Assembly: GCA_024400835.1 (NCBI GenBank)
Contig: JAKSMC010000009.1
Location: 26,958 to 90,957 of the forward strand
Reading direction: 5' to 3'
Length of the DNA: 64,000 bases
From: Bacteroidales bacterium
Lineage (GTDB): Bacteria > Bacteroidota > Bacteroidia > Bacteroidales > WCHB1-69
Part shown: positions 15,301 through 22,936 of the stretch, one piece after another
Position numbering within the stretch: the stretch's first letter is position 1
Layout of the letters: each line of letters begins with the position of its first letter
Notes under the pieces: model-generated
Seen by the model: only the letters and a program-made list of their open reading frames with translations
Databases searched by the model: none
Told to the model about the DNA's origin: nothing
Program-made: the position numbers and the translations under genes

Positions 15301-18122
15301 ACCGCAGTTACTGGACACGGGTACGGGCCTTGTGCAGTGACAGTACTTACAGCACATGGATATCTGCCACCTTTGCCACGGAATGCGGCGAAATCAGCCG
15401 CCTACCCTATTCAAGGGATTTTGAAGATATGGAACCTGGGAACGGAAGCACGAATTTGGGCCACTGCTGGTCGAATTTATGGAACACCTCCTATTATCCT
15501 CCCAGATTAACCTCACAAGTGATATACACTCCGAATAATTCCGTAGGCTTTACAACTTATGCCAACACAGACACCACCATAGTCGTACTGCCCAAGCTCA
15601 GCGACACCCTGAACATACAGGACCTGCAGCTCTCATTCAGAGCCTCCATCTTATCCGGGACTATAGCCATAGGCGCAATGACCGATCCTTCGGACCTCTC
15701 CACTTTTGTCCTCATCGACTCCATCGATGTGGTAACTACGACATCTACGGTATGGAGGCCCTTCGAGGTGCCGCTCTCTGGATACTCCGGCCATGGCAAG
15801 TACGTGGCTATTGGGGCAATTGGATCTGCACACTTCTCCATCGATGACGTGGTTCTTGACTACATTCCATCCTGTCCGAGGACATCAATGCCGCAGGTCA
15901 CCTATACAGACAACAACTCCGCAGTCATAACCTGGACCGAGAATGGAACGGCCTCCCAGTGGGAAATCGAGTACGGTCCGGAAGGATTCGCACAAGGTCA
16001 GGGGGCCGTGGTCACAGCCACATCCAACCCTTTCACGTTGACGGGGTTGCAGCCCTCAACAGGTTACGACTGCTACGTCCGTGCCTGGTGTGCGTCCGAC
16101 GACCGGAGCGTCTGGAGCCCCAAACGCAGCTTTGCAACCGTCAATTGCGATTCTGCCGACAGATGCCCGCTGCAGGTAATCCTCTACTACACCGGCACTG
16201 ACACCGTCGGATGGGCCGGCGCCACCCTCGACATCTATGCCGACGGACTGATTGCCGCCTCGCTGACACTTTCGTCCGGGCAGTTCACAGACACCGTGCT
16301 TGTACCCATCTGCCCGAACGCGCACGTGACCGAGAGCTTCAACATCGACAACCTGGACCCTGTTTACTCCTATACCGTGCATAATTTCTCCTACATCTCC
16401 ATTTTCTCTCCGAATTTAGACATCCTTTATGACAGTGTCCCCTGCGTTGACCCGATTCCCTGGCACAACAGGCCGCAGTTGGACTACATTCAAACCTGCA
16501 GCGACAATCCCTGCTTCGCGCCCCGGGGGCTGACAGTTCTGAACTTCACTGACCACAGCGCCACGCTTGACTGGACGGCCCTAAACGGGGAGAACAGCTG
16601 GTTCATAGACTACAAGCGGCTGCAGGACTCCGTATGGACCACCGTGACCTCGTCCGGCCATCCGGACAGCATTACCGGTCTGTCGCCAATCTCCAGATAC
16701 CAAGTCCGCCTACGTGCGGCCTGCAACGACGGCACCGAAAGTAATGTCCGCGATACCGCCACATTCACCACCGAAATCTGCAGCAACTATCTGTATAATA
16801 GCCCATTCCAGGATTCCATCGCAAATATTCCATCTTGGCTTAATTGGTATCACGGTTCCACTAACATTCCATACAGTTATAGTCAGAACATCTATCTCAG
16901 TTCTGAAATCCAGGAGCCGCTGGACATCTTCGCTTTGGAAATCTACACCTTGAATCCCAACACTATTGACAAGCATTACGACATCTATCTCGGGCATACC
17001 AACAAGGACCGTTTCTACGGTGGAGACTTCGTCCCGACGGAGTCGCTCACCTTAGTGTTTTCAGGAACTGTCCACGACACGGCCACAAGCAACTTCAGCA
17101 GGCTGCACATCCAGTTGGACACCGTGTTCAGTTACAACGGCGTGGACAACCTCCTCCTGGCCGTGCGTAACTACAGCAATGTCGGCAGTGCGACAGGCAG
17201 TGTCCCGATACTCAACATAGGTTCTCCGGGCCTGAGCATATATTATCAGAGCAGCAGTCCCTTCACCACTGAGCTTTGGGAAGCCCTCTCGCACGGAATA
17301 AACGCGCCCTCTGGCACGCTCTCCTATTACAAAGACGTCATCCGCTTCCCGAAGTGTTGCGCCACGCCGTACGGCGTCTCGGTGCAGCCCAACGCGACGG
17401 ATACCACGGCGACGGTGACCTGGCAGCCCGGCGGCGGCGAGAGCAGGTGGGTGCTCGAGTACAAGACCGTCAGCGCCTCCGAGTGGACCTCCGTGGTCTG
17501 TCAACAGCCCTCGTACCTCATCGCCGACGTCGTGCCCTCCGTGCAGTACATGGGCCGCGTGATGGCCGTATGTGACACGGCGAGCGGCGAGGGCAGCGGC
17601 TTCGTTGATTTCACCTTCACCGTGGTGCCCGCCGCGCCCACCGCCTACAACATCGTGTCCTCCGCCGGCCCCGGCGGCACCATCCTGCCCACCGGCAACG
17701 TCAACGTGATGGCCGGCTACGATATGACCTTCGACATCGTGCCCGACACCGCCGCCGGCTACGTCATCCAGGACGTGTTGGTAGATGAGATCTCCCAGGG
17801 TCCCGTCCCGACCTACACCTTCTACGCCGTGGACGCCGACCACACCATCCGCGCCGAGTTCCTCAACGTGGGCATCGACGACCTGTCCGACAACCTCATC
17901 GCCATCTACCCCAACCCCACGAACGGGAAGCTGACGGTTTCAGGTACCGGGTTGCAGGTTTCAAGGATCGACATCTACGATGTGTACGGGAAGCTGCTCC
18001 AGACGTTGGCGGTCAACGATGTGGTCGCGGACCTTGATGTGACGCGCCTGCCCGCCGGTCTGTATTTCCTGCGCATCCAGACGGACAACGGCGCCGTGAC
18101 GAAACGGTTCGTGAAACGATAA
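12324..18122 (+). CDS. Giant FN3-repeat cell-surface protein with T9SS sorting domain
   Basis: 1,932 residues with a signal peptide (MKRHLLALIFAVLCLGAVAQ). About seven FN3-like repeats can be picked out, each starting near a Cys-x-x-P and ending in a Y-x-x-x-V-R-A-x-C motif (for example PNTRYDFYLRSVC, PDTHYDIYVRAHC, PSTGYDCYVRAWC). They alternate with choice-of-anchor-like beta domains beginning LPYxxDF. Near the end comes a Listeria-Bacteroides-like repeat (GPGGTILPTGNVNV) and the T9SS type A domain: IYPNPTNGKLTV, IDIYDVYGKLL, LPAGLYFLRI. T9SS cargo is exported across the outer membrane and attached to the surface. The last ~800 bases are clearly richer in G+C than the rest. Its 3' end recurs at 19063-19160. 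Confidence 0.93.
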   Translation: MKRHLLALIFAVLCLGAVAQQNCTITQLPYRVAMNENYPDLLECWTISSNSRFLYDEDYVMTLNLSAMESGCVITPPIDPSIPMNSIVVKWRMQGDYYNSCDYMEVSVGTDPTNESSFTPVGSANCPNGNDHDRIFEVSLQNYNGPGRYIRLRPTGNLGRCYLYEVSLEHYNDCYSPLVTDSWSADTTAYITWQPRGNETSWQYAYCQAQDTPAVWTATSQPAVYLNGLTPNTRYDFYLRSVCESSIGETAIPVSQFATECPDYLTIPYYEDFSNPLVRRCWTGVIAQHQYVTDLIEYSPVQFGSIVAMPPIPPSVNIDTLMLAFEFRKSPGTELEVGVMDNPLDTSTFQSVLTVPPTEQCVPVPDGTEYNENWYYFDMVFSSYSDTGKYIAFRSEGSVIIRNIALTAIPPCVAPAPVLLTDISSNSATIDITSRGNEDMWEFRYGPPGFDPDTEGVSGTAAFHPFILEQLAPDTHYDIYVRAHCGTAFGNWSSRLSFHTLCSPIEHLPYIQNSNFRDCWSSIGSTYEQGYADVILGQDSIGIGGGSVNNPFNGCSYAIMPPVADTMYLQNKQISFRLPSGIVSIEVGVMDNCLDFTTFVPVASVIDTANTVSFFNYQGSGRFIAFRCCHGIREIDDVVLDVAPPCGVPENLSVSNILGTSAYVSWDSVTLGYVDDYTVFYAPEGSTHFETRNTSETHLMLSGLIPDTAYIVRVRCNCTEGGGAYAEAAFSTNCGSSSIVSFGNGLYRQDLLPASPSAGNTYSQQLFLKEEMVDMLAVGDISELQFEYSSNNLFYNRPAFISVFLGETDQNSFSSDSSWIDFSQLTKVFEDTVTFSVSDQFQWLSIVFDSAYHYDGQQNLVVAVLNYSVPSLTTRYIGSVTSENLSIYYMDPIDFDLGYVQLPINPAMETFPGTYNSRQRSNIRFVVCNDSMPCPTPNLLVTSVTGQDVSFEVTAGGEENYWELEYRPFNDTAWTSAGLIFNTTPELLGLSTDRSYWTRVRALCSDSTYSTWISATFATECGEISRLPYSRDFEDMEPGNGSTNLGHCWSNLWNTSYYPPRLTSQVIYTPNNSVGFTTYANTDTTIVVLPKLSDTLNIQDLQLSFRASILSGTIAIGAMTDPSDLSTFVLIDSIDVVTTTSTVWRPFEVPLSGYSGHGKYVAIGAIGSAHFSIDDVVLDYIPSCPRTSMPQVTYTDNNSAVITWTENGTASQWEIEYGPEGFAQGQGAVVTATSNPFTLTGLQPSTGYDCYVRAWCASDDRSVWSPKRSFATVNCDSADRCPLQVILYYTGTDTVGWAGATLDIYADGLIAASLTLSSGQFTDTVLVPICPNAHVTESFNIDNLDPVYSYTVHNFSYISIFSPNLDILYDSVPCVDPIPWHNRPQLDYIQTCSDNPCFAPRGLTVLNFTDHSATLDWTALNGENSWFIDYKRLQDSVWTTVTSSGHPDSITGLSPISRYQVRLRAACNDGTESNVRDTATFTTEICSNYLYNSPFQDSIANIPSWLNWYHGSTNIPYSYSQNIYLSSEIQEPLDIFALEIYTLNPNTIDKHYDIYLGHTNKDRFYGGDFVPTESLTLVFSGTVHDTATSNFSRLHIQLDTVFSYNGVDNLLLAVRNYSNVGSATGSVPILNIGSPGLSIYYQSSSPFTTELWEALSHGINAPSGTLSYYKDVIRFPKCCATPYGVSVQPNATDTTATVTWQPGGGESRWVLEYKTVSASEWTSVVCQQPSYLIADVVPSVQYMGRVMAVCDTASGEGSGFVDFTFTVVPAAPTAYNIVSSAGPGGTILPTGNVNVMAGYDMTFDIVPDTAAGYVIQDVLVDEISQGPVPTYTFYAVDADHTIRAEFLNVGIDDLSDNLIAIYPNPTNGKLTVSGTGLQVSRIDIYDVYGKLLQTLAVNDVVADLDVTRLPAGLYFLRIQTDNGAVTKRFVKR

Positions 18123-18125
18123 TGT

Positions 18126-18149
18126 AAGGGCGAAAAATTTTTCGCCCTT
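18126..18149. terminator. Perfectly palindromic terminator after the T9SS gene
   Basis: A 24-bp perfect palindrome starting AAGGGCGAAAAA, two bases past the stop codon; works in both directions. A near-identical copy follows the orphan fragment at 19138-19160. Confidence 0.8.
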
Positions 18150-18220
18150 TCATTCACCAATTATTGCCGGACACCAATAGAAAAAAATAATTAGGCGACT
18201 AAAATATCAACTTTTATGTT

Positions 18221-18228
18221 TATTTTTG
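18221..18228 (+). promoter_or_regulatory. -7 element TATTTTTG for the 18.2-kb toxin-antitoxin pair
   Basis: Matches TAnnTTTG, followed by CCGCC; 19 bases before the ATG at 18248. Confidence 0.75.
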
Positions 18229-18247
18229 CCGCCGTAAATTTGAAATT

Positions 18248-18727
18248 ATGAAAACCAATTTATTTATTGAATTACTGGAGGATGGGAATAAAGTCAGTCT
18301 TTATTCTCCAAAGTTTGAAGGAGAGGAATATACAGAGTTTGAAAAATTCCTGCTCCAATATAAGGATTCTCACCCTGAAGACGTGGCGCAATTAGTTTAT
18401 CGATTGGACATCATAAAGCGTGATGGGGCGGCAGACCGACATTTTCGTTATGAAGGGACAAAGCGGGACAGAGTTATGGCATTGCCGTCACATTTGGAAA
18501 CGACATCTTTAAGGTTATATTTGCTCAATATCCAATCTAAAGTGCTAATATTGGGTAATGGTGGATTAAAAAGCTCAGCGACGTATCAAGAGAATGATCA
18601 TTTGAACAGATGTGTTCAAACGCTGCAGAAAATCGATATTGAAATCAAGCAGTTGGAAAAGCAGAAAATCATCACTATTTCCGGCACGCAATTGCTTGGT
18701 AAGTTATCATTTGTTATTGACGAATAA
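18248..18727 (+). CDS. Putative toxin of a toxin-antitoxin pair
   Basis: 159 residues, not confidently recognised. Seen: a mixed alpha/beta N-terminal half with LFIELLEDGNKVSLYSPK, a basic middle (KRDGAADRHFRYEGTKRD), a strand VLILGNGGLKSS, and a helical LNRCVQTLQKIDIEIKQLEK. The strand plus following helix is reminiscent of RelE/HigB-like toxins, but the protein is longer than those. The case for a toxin rests mainly on the XRE-type gene 10 bases downstream and on its own promoter. The pair is followed by a copy of the 3' end of the preceding T9SS gene, like the AbiE pair at 9.8-11.5 kb. Confidence 0.55.
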   Translation: MKTNLFIELLEDGNKVSLYSPKFEGEEYTEFEKFLLQYKDSHPEDVAQLVYRLDIIKRDGAADRHFRYEGTKRDRVMALPSHLETTSLRLYLLNIQSKVLILGNGGLKSSATYQENDHLNRCVQTLQKIDIEIKQLEKQKIITISGTQLLGKLSFVIDE

Positions 18728-18737
18728 GTATTCTACA

Positions 18738-19046
18738 ATGAAAACCAACGAATTAATGAATGAAGTTCGCAGCACGATGAGCCCTGCGATGAAAAAGCAG
18801 ATGGATTTATCCGTAAGCATTGCCAATTGTATATATGCGATATTGGAAAAAAAAGGTTTAACTCAAAAAGATCTGGCCACCTTGCTGGGCAAAACAGAGA
18901 CGGAAGTGAGTCGCTGGCTTTCAGGTACACATAATCTTACTATGGCAACCATAGCAAAGATTTCAGTGGCATTAGATACGGATATTATACAGGTCATTCC
19001 ATTTGACAAACAATCAAAAAAGAGAAAGGTTGCCGCATTAATGTGA
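18738..19046 (+). CDS. XRE-family HTH antitoxin/regulator
   Basis: 102 residues from the ATG at 18738, 10 bases after the previous stop. A classic helix-turn-helix is present: KKGLTQKDLATLLGKTETEVSRWLSGTHNLTMATIAKISVAL. An N-terminal helix (MKTNELMNEVRSTMSPAMKKQ) and a basic C-terminal tail (KQSKKRKVAAL) flank it. In this arrangement (toxin first, HTH antitoxin second) it resembles HigBA-type operons, where the HTH protein neutralises the toxin and represses the operon. The stop codon at 19044-19046 is only 16 bases from the orphan T9SS fragment. Confidence 0.8.
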   Translation: MKTNELMNEVRSTMSPAMKKQMDLSVSIANCIYAILEKKGLTQKDLATLLGKTETEVSRWLSGTHNLTMATIAKISVALDTDIIQVIPFDKQSKKRKVAALM

Positions 19047-19062
19047 AAACCGACTGTTGAGG

Positions 19063-19134
19063 AGCGCCGGCCTGTATTTCGCCCGCATCCGGACAGGCAA
19101 CGGCGCCGTGACGAAGCGGTTCGTGAAAAGATAA
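19063..19134 (+). pseudogene. Orphan T9SS C-terminal fragment
   Basis: Encodes 23 residues plus stop: SAGLYFARIRTGNGAVTKRF and the end VKR. It matches the last residues of the 12324-18122 protein (AGLYFLRIQTDNGAVTKRF) with three substitutions, and the terminator behind it (19138-19160) is also copied. No start or upstream coding part exists. It is either the displaced original end of the T9SS gene or the stump of a lost paralogue. Confidence 0.85.
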
Positions 19135-19137
19135 CGT

Positions 19138-19160
19138 AAGGGCGAAAATTTTTTCGCCCC
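19138..19160. terminator. Copied palindromic terminator behind the orphan fragment
   Basis: AAGGGCGAAAA stem with TTTTTTCGCCC, nearly identical to 18126-18149. Confidence 0.75.
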
Positions 19161-19254
19161 AACCACGCCCCGACAATTGCGGTGCGCAGCCCATAACCAA
19201 TGGTCGCTGTCAAAGTATTTTGTTTTTCCTCTTTCATTTATCAGTTATTTTATG

Positions 19255-19262
19255 TATGTTTG
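19255..19262 (+). promoter_or_regulatory. -7 element TATGTTTG for glyA
   Basis: Matches TAnnTTTG, 51 bases before the glyA ATG. Confidence 0.8.
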
Positions 19263-19313
19263 CAGCACTTTTTTTTGAATACATAAAATATCTAATAATC
19301 AATTAATTATATT

Positions 19314-20591
19314 ATGAAAAGAGACGAACAGATTTTCAATCTTATCGAACAAGAGCGTCAACGTCAGACCAACGGCATTGAGTTGATCGCATCCGAAAAC
19401 TTCGTGAGCCCACAAGTTATGGAAGCTATGGGTTCCGTAATGACCAACAAATACGCAGAAGGCTATCCTGGGAAACGTTATTACGGCGGTTGCCAAATCG
19501 TTGACCAAAGCGAAACCATCGCCATCGCACGCGCAAAAGAACTCTACGGTGCTTGCTGGGCAAACGTCCAACCGCACTCCGGCGCTCAAGCCAATATGGC
19601 AGTCTTCTTGGCTTGCCTCAACGCAGGCGACACTTTTATGGGCATGGACCTCAACCACGGCGGTCACCTTTCCCACGGTTCCCCAGTGAACTTCTCTGGT
19701 ATCAACTACAAGGTTGTCGGCTATCAGGTCAAAGAAGAAACCGGTATGGTTGACTATGACGATATGGAAAAGAAAGCGCTCGAATTCCATCCTAAATTGA
19801 TCATCGGTGGTGGTTCTGCCTACAGCCGCGATTGGGATTGGGCACGTATGCGTGAAATCGCTGACAAAATCGGTGCTATCCTGATGGGCGACATCAGCCA
19901 CCCGTCCGGCCTCATCGCCAAAGGTTATCTGAACAACGCCGTTAAATATTGTCACATCGTCACTACTACCACACACAAGACCCTCCGCGGACCTCGTGGC
20001 GGTATGATTCTTATGGGTGAAGATTTTGACAATCCTTGGGGCAAGACTACTCCGAAGGGCGAAATCAAGAAGATGTCCGCTCTCCTCGACAGCGCCGTAT
20101 TCCCTGGCACACAAGGTGGTCCGCTGGAGCACGTCATCGCTGCTAAGGCTGTCGCTCTCGGCGAAGCTCTGACCGACACTTACGACCAATACATCCAACA
20201 AGTCATGAAGAACGCCAAAGTTATGTGCGAAGCCTTCATGAACAAAGGTTACAAGGTTATCTCCAACGGCACCGACAACCACTTGATGCTCGTCGACCTC
20301 CGCACCAAATTCCCTGAAATGACAGGTAAGGAAGCAGAAAACGCTTTGGTTGCCGCTGACATCACCATCAACAAGAATATGGTTCCGTTCGATAGCCGCA
20401 GCGCTTTCAAAACCTCTGGCCTCCGCGTTGGCACACCTGCCATCACCACTCGTGGCTTGAAGGAAAACGAAATGCCTTTCGTTGTGGATTTGATCGACAC
20501 CGTTCTCTGTAATCCTACAGAAGAAGTTATCGCCAAGGTTCGCGCTCAAGTCAACGACATGATGCACGACAGACCTCTCTTCGCTTGGTAA
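19314..20591 (+). CDS. glyA: Serine hydroxymethyltransferase
   Basis: 425 residues, normal length. The enzyme interconverts serine and glycine with tetrahydrofolate, supplying one-carbon units. Seen: [20 protein letters not shown], the tetrahydrofolate/PLP segment [14 protein letters not shown], and the PLP lysine at residue 222 in [14 protein letters not shown]. Codons are strongly biased to the high-expression set (GGT, GCT, CGT, AAC). It has its own promoter and is followed by a hairpin (20600-20638). A long open frame on the opposite strand is only an effect of codon bias. Confidence 0.97.
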   Translation: MKRDEQIFNLIEQERQRQTNGIELIASENFVSPQVMEAMGSVMTNKYAEGYPGKRYYGGCQIVDQSETIAIARAKELYGACWANVQPHSGAQANMAVFLACLNAGDTFMGMDLNHGGHLSHGSPVNFSGINYKVVGYQVKEETGMVDYDDMEKKALEFHPKLIIGGGSAYSRDWDWARMREIADKIGAILMGDISHPSGLIAKGYLNNAVKYCHIVTTTTHKTLRGPRGGMILMGEDFDNPWGKTTPKGEIKKMSALLDSAVFPGTQGGPLEHVIAAKAVALGEALTDTYDQYIQQVMKNAKVMCEAFMNKGYKVISNGTDNHLMLVDLRTKFPEMTGKEAENALVAADITINKNMVPFDSRSAFKTSGLRVGTPAITTRGLKENEMPFVVDLIDTVLCNPTEEVIAKVRAQVNDMMHDRPLFAW

Positions 20592-20599
20592 AAAATTTC

Positions 20600-20638
20600 A
20601 AGTTCCGAGCTTCCGTCTAAGTCGGGAACTCGGAACTT
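20600..20638. terminator. Hairpin after glyA
   Basis: Stem AAGTTCCGAG/CTCGGAACTT around a 19-base loop. It is not followed by a clean T run, so it may be a weak terminator or an mRNA-stabilising stem. Confidence 0.55.
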
Positions 20639-20666
20639 CATTATAATCACATCAAAAACAATAAAT

Positions 20667-21311
20667 ATGAGCAAACTTATAACGATAGAAGAAGCCGTTG
20701 CCAACATTAAGGATGGCATGACCATTATGTATGGCGGTTTCCTCGGCTGCGGCTCTGCCGTGAAATTGATTGAAGCCATCGCCAACAAAGGCGTTAAAGA
20801 CCTCACCCTCATCGGTAACGACACCGCATACCAGAACAAAGCCATCGGCATGCTGATTGCCAACAAACAGGTCAAGAAACTCTATGTTTCCCATATCGGC
20901 ACCAACCCCGACACCATCCAACAGTTCAATGAGAAGACTTTGGATATCGAATTCTGCCCGCAAGGCACATTGGCAGAGCGTATCCGCTGCGGTGGCGCAG
21001 GCCTCGGCGGCGTCCTCACCAAAACCGGTATCGGCACTGTGGTTGCTGAAGGCAAACAGACCGTGACCGTTGACGGCGAAGAATACCTGCTCGAAAAACC
21101 GCTCCACGCTGACGTGGCCCTCATCGGTGCCAGCATCTGCGACGAAATGGGTAACTGCATCTACAAAGGCACAACCCAGAACTTCAACCCTATGATGGCT
21201 ACGGCTGCTGACCTCGTCATCGTTGAAGCTAAGGAAATTGTCGCTACCGGCTCCATTCCTATGGAAAACGTCCATACCCCGGGTATCTACGTTGACTATA
21301 TCGTAAAATAA
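20667..21311 (+). CDS. CoA-transferase subunit A (3-oxoacid/acetate CoA-transferase type), orphan
   Basis: 214 residues, full length for the alpha subunit of AtoDA/ScoAB/Ctf-type enzymes. Seen: MTIMYGGFLGCGSAVKLI (the glycine-rich CoA-contact loop), LIGNDTAYQNKAIG, FCPQGTLAERIRCGGAGLGG, and EEYLLEKPLHADVALIGA. Such enzymes move CoA between short-chain acids in two-subunit complexes. The catalytic glutamate lies in subunit B, and no subunit B gene is found next to it or anywhere in the window; the gene downstream is unrelated. A terminator follows at 21345-21392. Confidence 0.9.
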   Translation: MSKLITIEEAVANIKDGMTIMYGGFLGCGSAVKLIEAIANKGVKDLTLIGNDTAYQNKAIGMLIANKQVKKLYVSHIGTNPDTIQQFNEKTLDIEFCPQGTLAERIRCGGAGLGGVLTKTGIGTVVAEGKQTVTVDGEEYLLEKPLHADVALIGASICDEMGNCIYKGTTQNFNPMMATAADLVIVEAKEIVATGSIPMENVHTPGIYVDYIVK

Positions 21312-21344
21312 TGAATCCACGGTCCTTGCGACCTTCTCATCAGC

Positions 21345-21392
21345 GCAGACACCGGCTTGAGATTATATTTGGGCCGATGTCTGCCTTTTTTT
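21345..21392 (+). terminator. Terminator after the CoA-transferase subunit
   Basis: 12-bp stem GCAGACACCGGC/GCCGATGTCTGC (one mismatch) followed by CTTTTTTT. It ends the transcript before any subunit B gene. Confidence 0.85.
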
Positions 21393-21479
21393 AAGATGAG
21401 TTTTGAGAAACGAAAGATGTAACGGGGTGCCCAAGCAATTTTAATACTATCACGAAATGCGACGGCACAACTGCGAAAG

Positions 21480-22925
21480 ATGAGAATTGAAAAATATATA
21501 CATATAATAATATGCGTGTGTTTGGTTTTTGCGTCACTTTGTACGGCGGCGCAAGGACACAAACCTGTGCGCCTCGAATTCCCGTCCAGCCAGTACACCG
21601 GCGAGCTCAACTGCCAGATGTGCGGAGAAGAGGGGGTGTGCACCATATTCCCCACAGAACGCGGCGACTCCACAATCCTCAACATCCAGCATTACGACGC
21701 GAACTTCTCCAGAGTTGACGAAGTCCGCATCGCCGTCTTCCCGCAACAGGTCTATGTGGGCTCAGCCTATGACCAGCACACCGTTTACATCCTTTATCAA
21801 AGCAAAGTTAAGAAGAAAAAAGAACCCCACGGGCTTTTAGTTACATACCACGTAAAAGAGCACAAGGCCGACACGCTGTCCGTCAGAGGACTTCCCACTG
21901 ACGATATCACGCAGCTGTCTGCCTACAACGGGCACATCTTCTTCGTCTGCCCCACCCGCAGGAACAACTCCGACCTCTTCTTCATCGCCCCGAAAGCCGA
22001 TTACGTCAAAGCACTGTCATTGAACGAGGTGCCGGAATATACCATCGACGACTACATCATCGACACCGTGGACGAGCGCATCATCACCTGCGCGAACACC
22101 TCCTCAAATTCAAGAGACAACATCATCTGGCTGTGCGAAACGACCCTGAGCGGCGAAGTCACCCACACCATTGACCTTCCCGACACAGGCATCTACAGGT
22201 TCCAAAACGCGCGTATCGCGCAACTCGCCCCCAGCAAATATCTCATCGCCGGAACGTATCAAGCACGCAGAGGCAGCGTTGACAACACCGCAGAAGGCTC
22301 TTATGCCACCGTATATGACAACGGCAACTTCACGGAACCTGCGCTGTACCCCTATCCCCAGCTCAGCACGTACACCAACACCAACCGCACGGGATTTTCG
22401 GAAGTGCTCTACCTGCCCAGCAGAATCTACCACGACAACACCCGATACGCCTTCGTCACCGAAGCGTTCTATCCTGAATACAGATACTCCACCACCTACA
22501 CCTACGGCGTTCCGATGACCGAATCGGTATTCGTCGGCTATCAGTTCGTCAATGCGGAAGTCAAGATTTTCGATGCTGACGGCAATTTGCAGTGGGAATA
22601 CACCTTCCCCTACGACAATATGCTGACTTCCAGTATGTACACGCACCTGCGCGTCAACTTCTTTGCCGACAAAGTGCTCTTCTACTACCTCTACAACCAG
22701 AATTTGGTCACTATGCTGACCAACAACACTATGGAGGTCATCGACCCCATTCGGAGCACCAACCTGTTCCCTTCCGAAAACAAGATAGAGCCGACAGTCT
22801 TCACCACAGGCCTTCTGCCCTGGTACGGCGACAACTTCCTAATGTCCGGATACCGTTATAAAAATACGGGATCCAGCAAAAGCAAGAATCCCGTATATTT
22901 CATCAATAAGTTAAGATATCAGTAG
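21480..22925 (+). CDS. Unknown secreted protein, 481 residues
   Basis: Not recognised. A signal peptide is clear (a hydrophobic stretch IHIIICVCLVFASLCTAAQG). The mature part is rich in beta-forming residues and aromatic/Tyr-Asn content. Segments such as NIQHYDANFSRVDEVRIAVF, VYVGSAYDQHTVYILYQSK and KIFDADGNLQWEYTFPYDN suggest a beta-propeller-like repeat organisation, but no catalytic motif is visible. No T9SS sorting domain is present, so it is probably periplasmic or inner-leaflet outer membrane. It converges on clpX with 11 bases between the stop codons. Confidence 0.8.
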   Translation: MRIEKYIHIIICVCLVFASLCTAAQGHKPVRLEFPSSQYTGELNCQMCGEEGVCTIFPTERGDSTILNIQHYDANFSRVDEVRIAVFPQQVYVGSAYDQHTVYILYQSKVKKKKEPHGLLVTYHVKEHKADTLSVRGLPTDDITQLSAYNGHIFFVCPTRRNNSDLFFIAPKADYVKALSLNEVPEYTIDDYIIDTVDERIITCANTSSNSRDNIIWLCETTLSGEVTHTIDLPDTGIYRFQNARIAQLAPSKYLIAGTYQARRGSVDNTAEGSYATVYDNGNFTEPALYPYPQLSTYTNTNRTGFSEVLYLPSRIYHDNTRYAFVTEAFYPEYRYSTTYTYGVPMTESVFVGYQFVNAEVKIFDADGNLQWEYTFPYDNMLTSSMYTHLRVNFFADKVLFYYLYNQNLVTMLTNNTMEVIDPIRSTNLFPSENKIEPTVFTTGLLPWYGDNFLMSGYRYKNTGSSKSKNPVYFINKLRYQ

Positions 22926-22936
22926 GCTGAAAATTT

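Noticed and set aside
19299..20567. A 422-codon open frame opposite glyA
   Set aside because: It mirrors glyA exactly and results from the strong codon bias of that gene; it has no promoter or recognisable domain.
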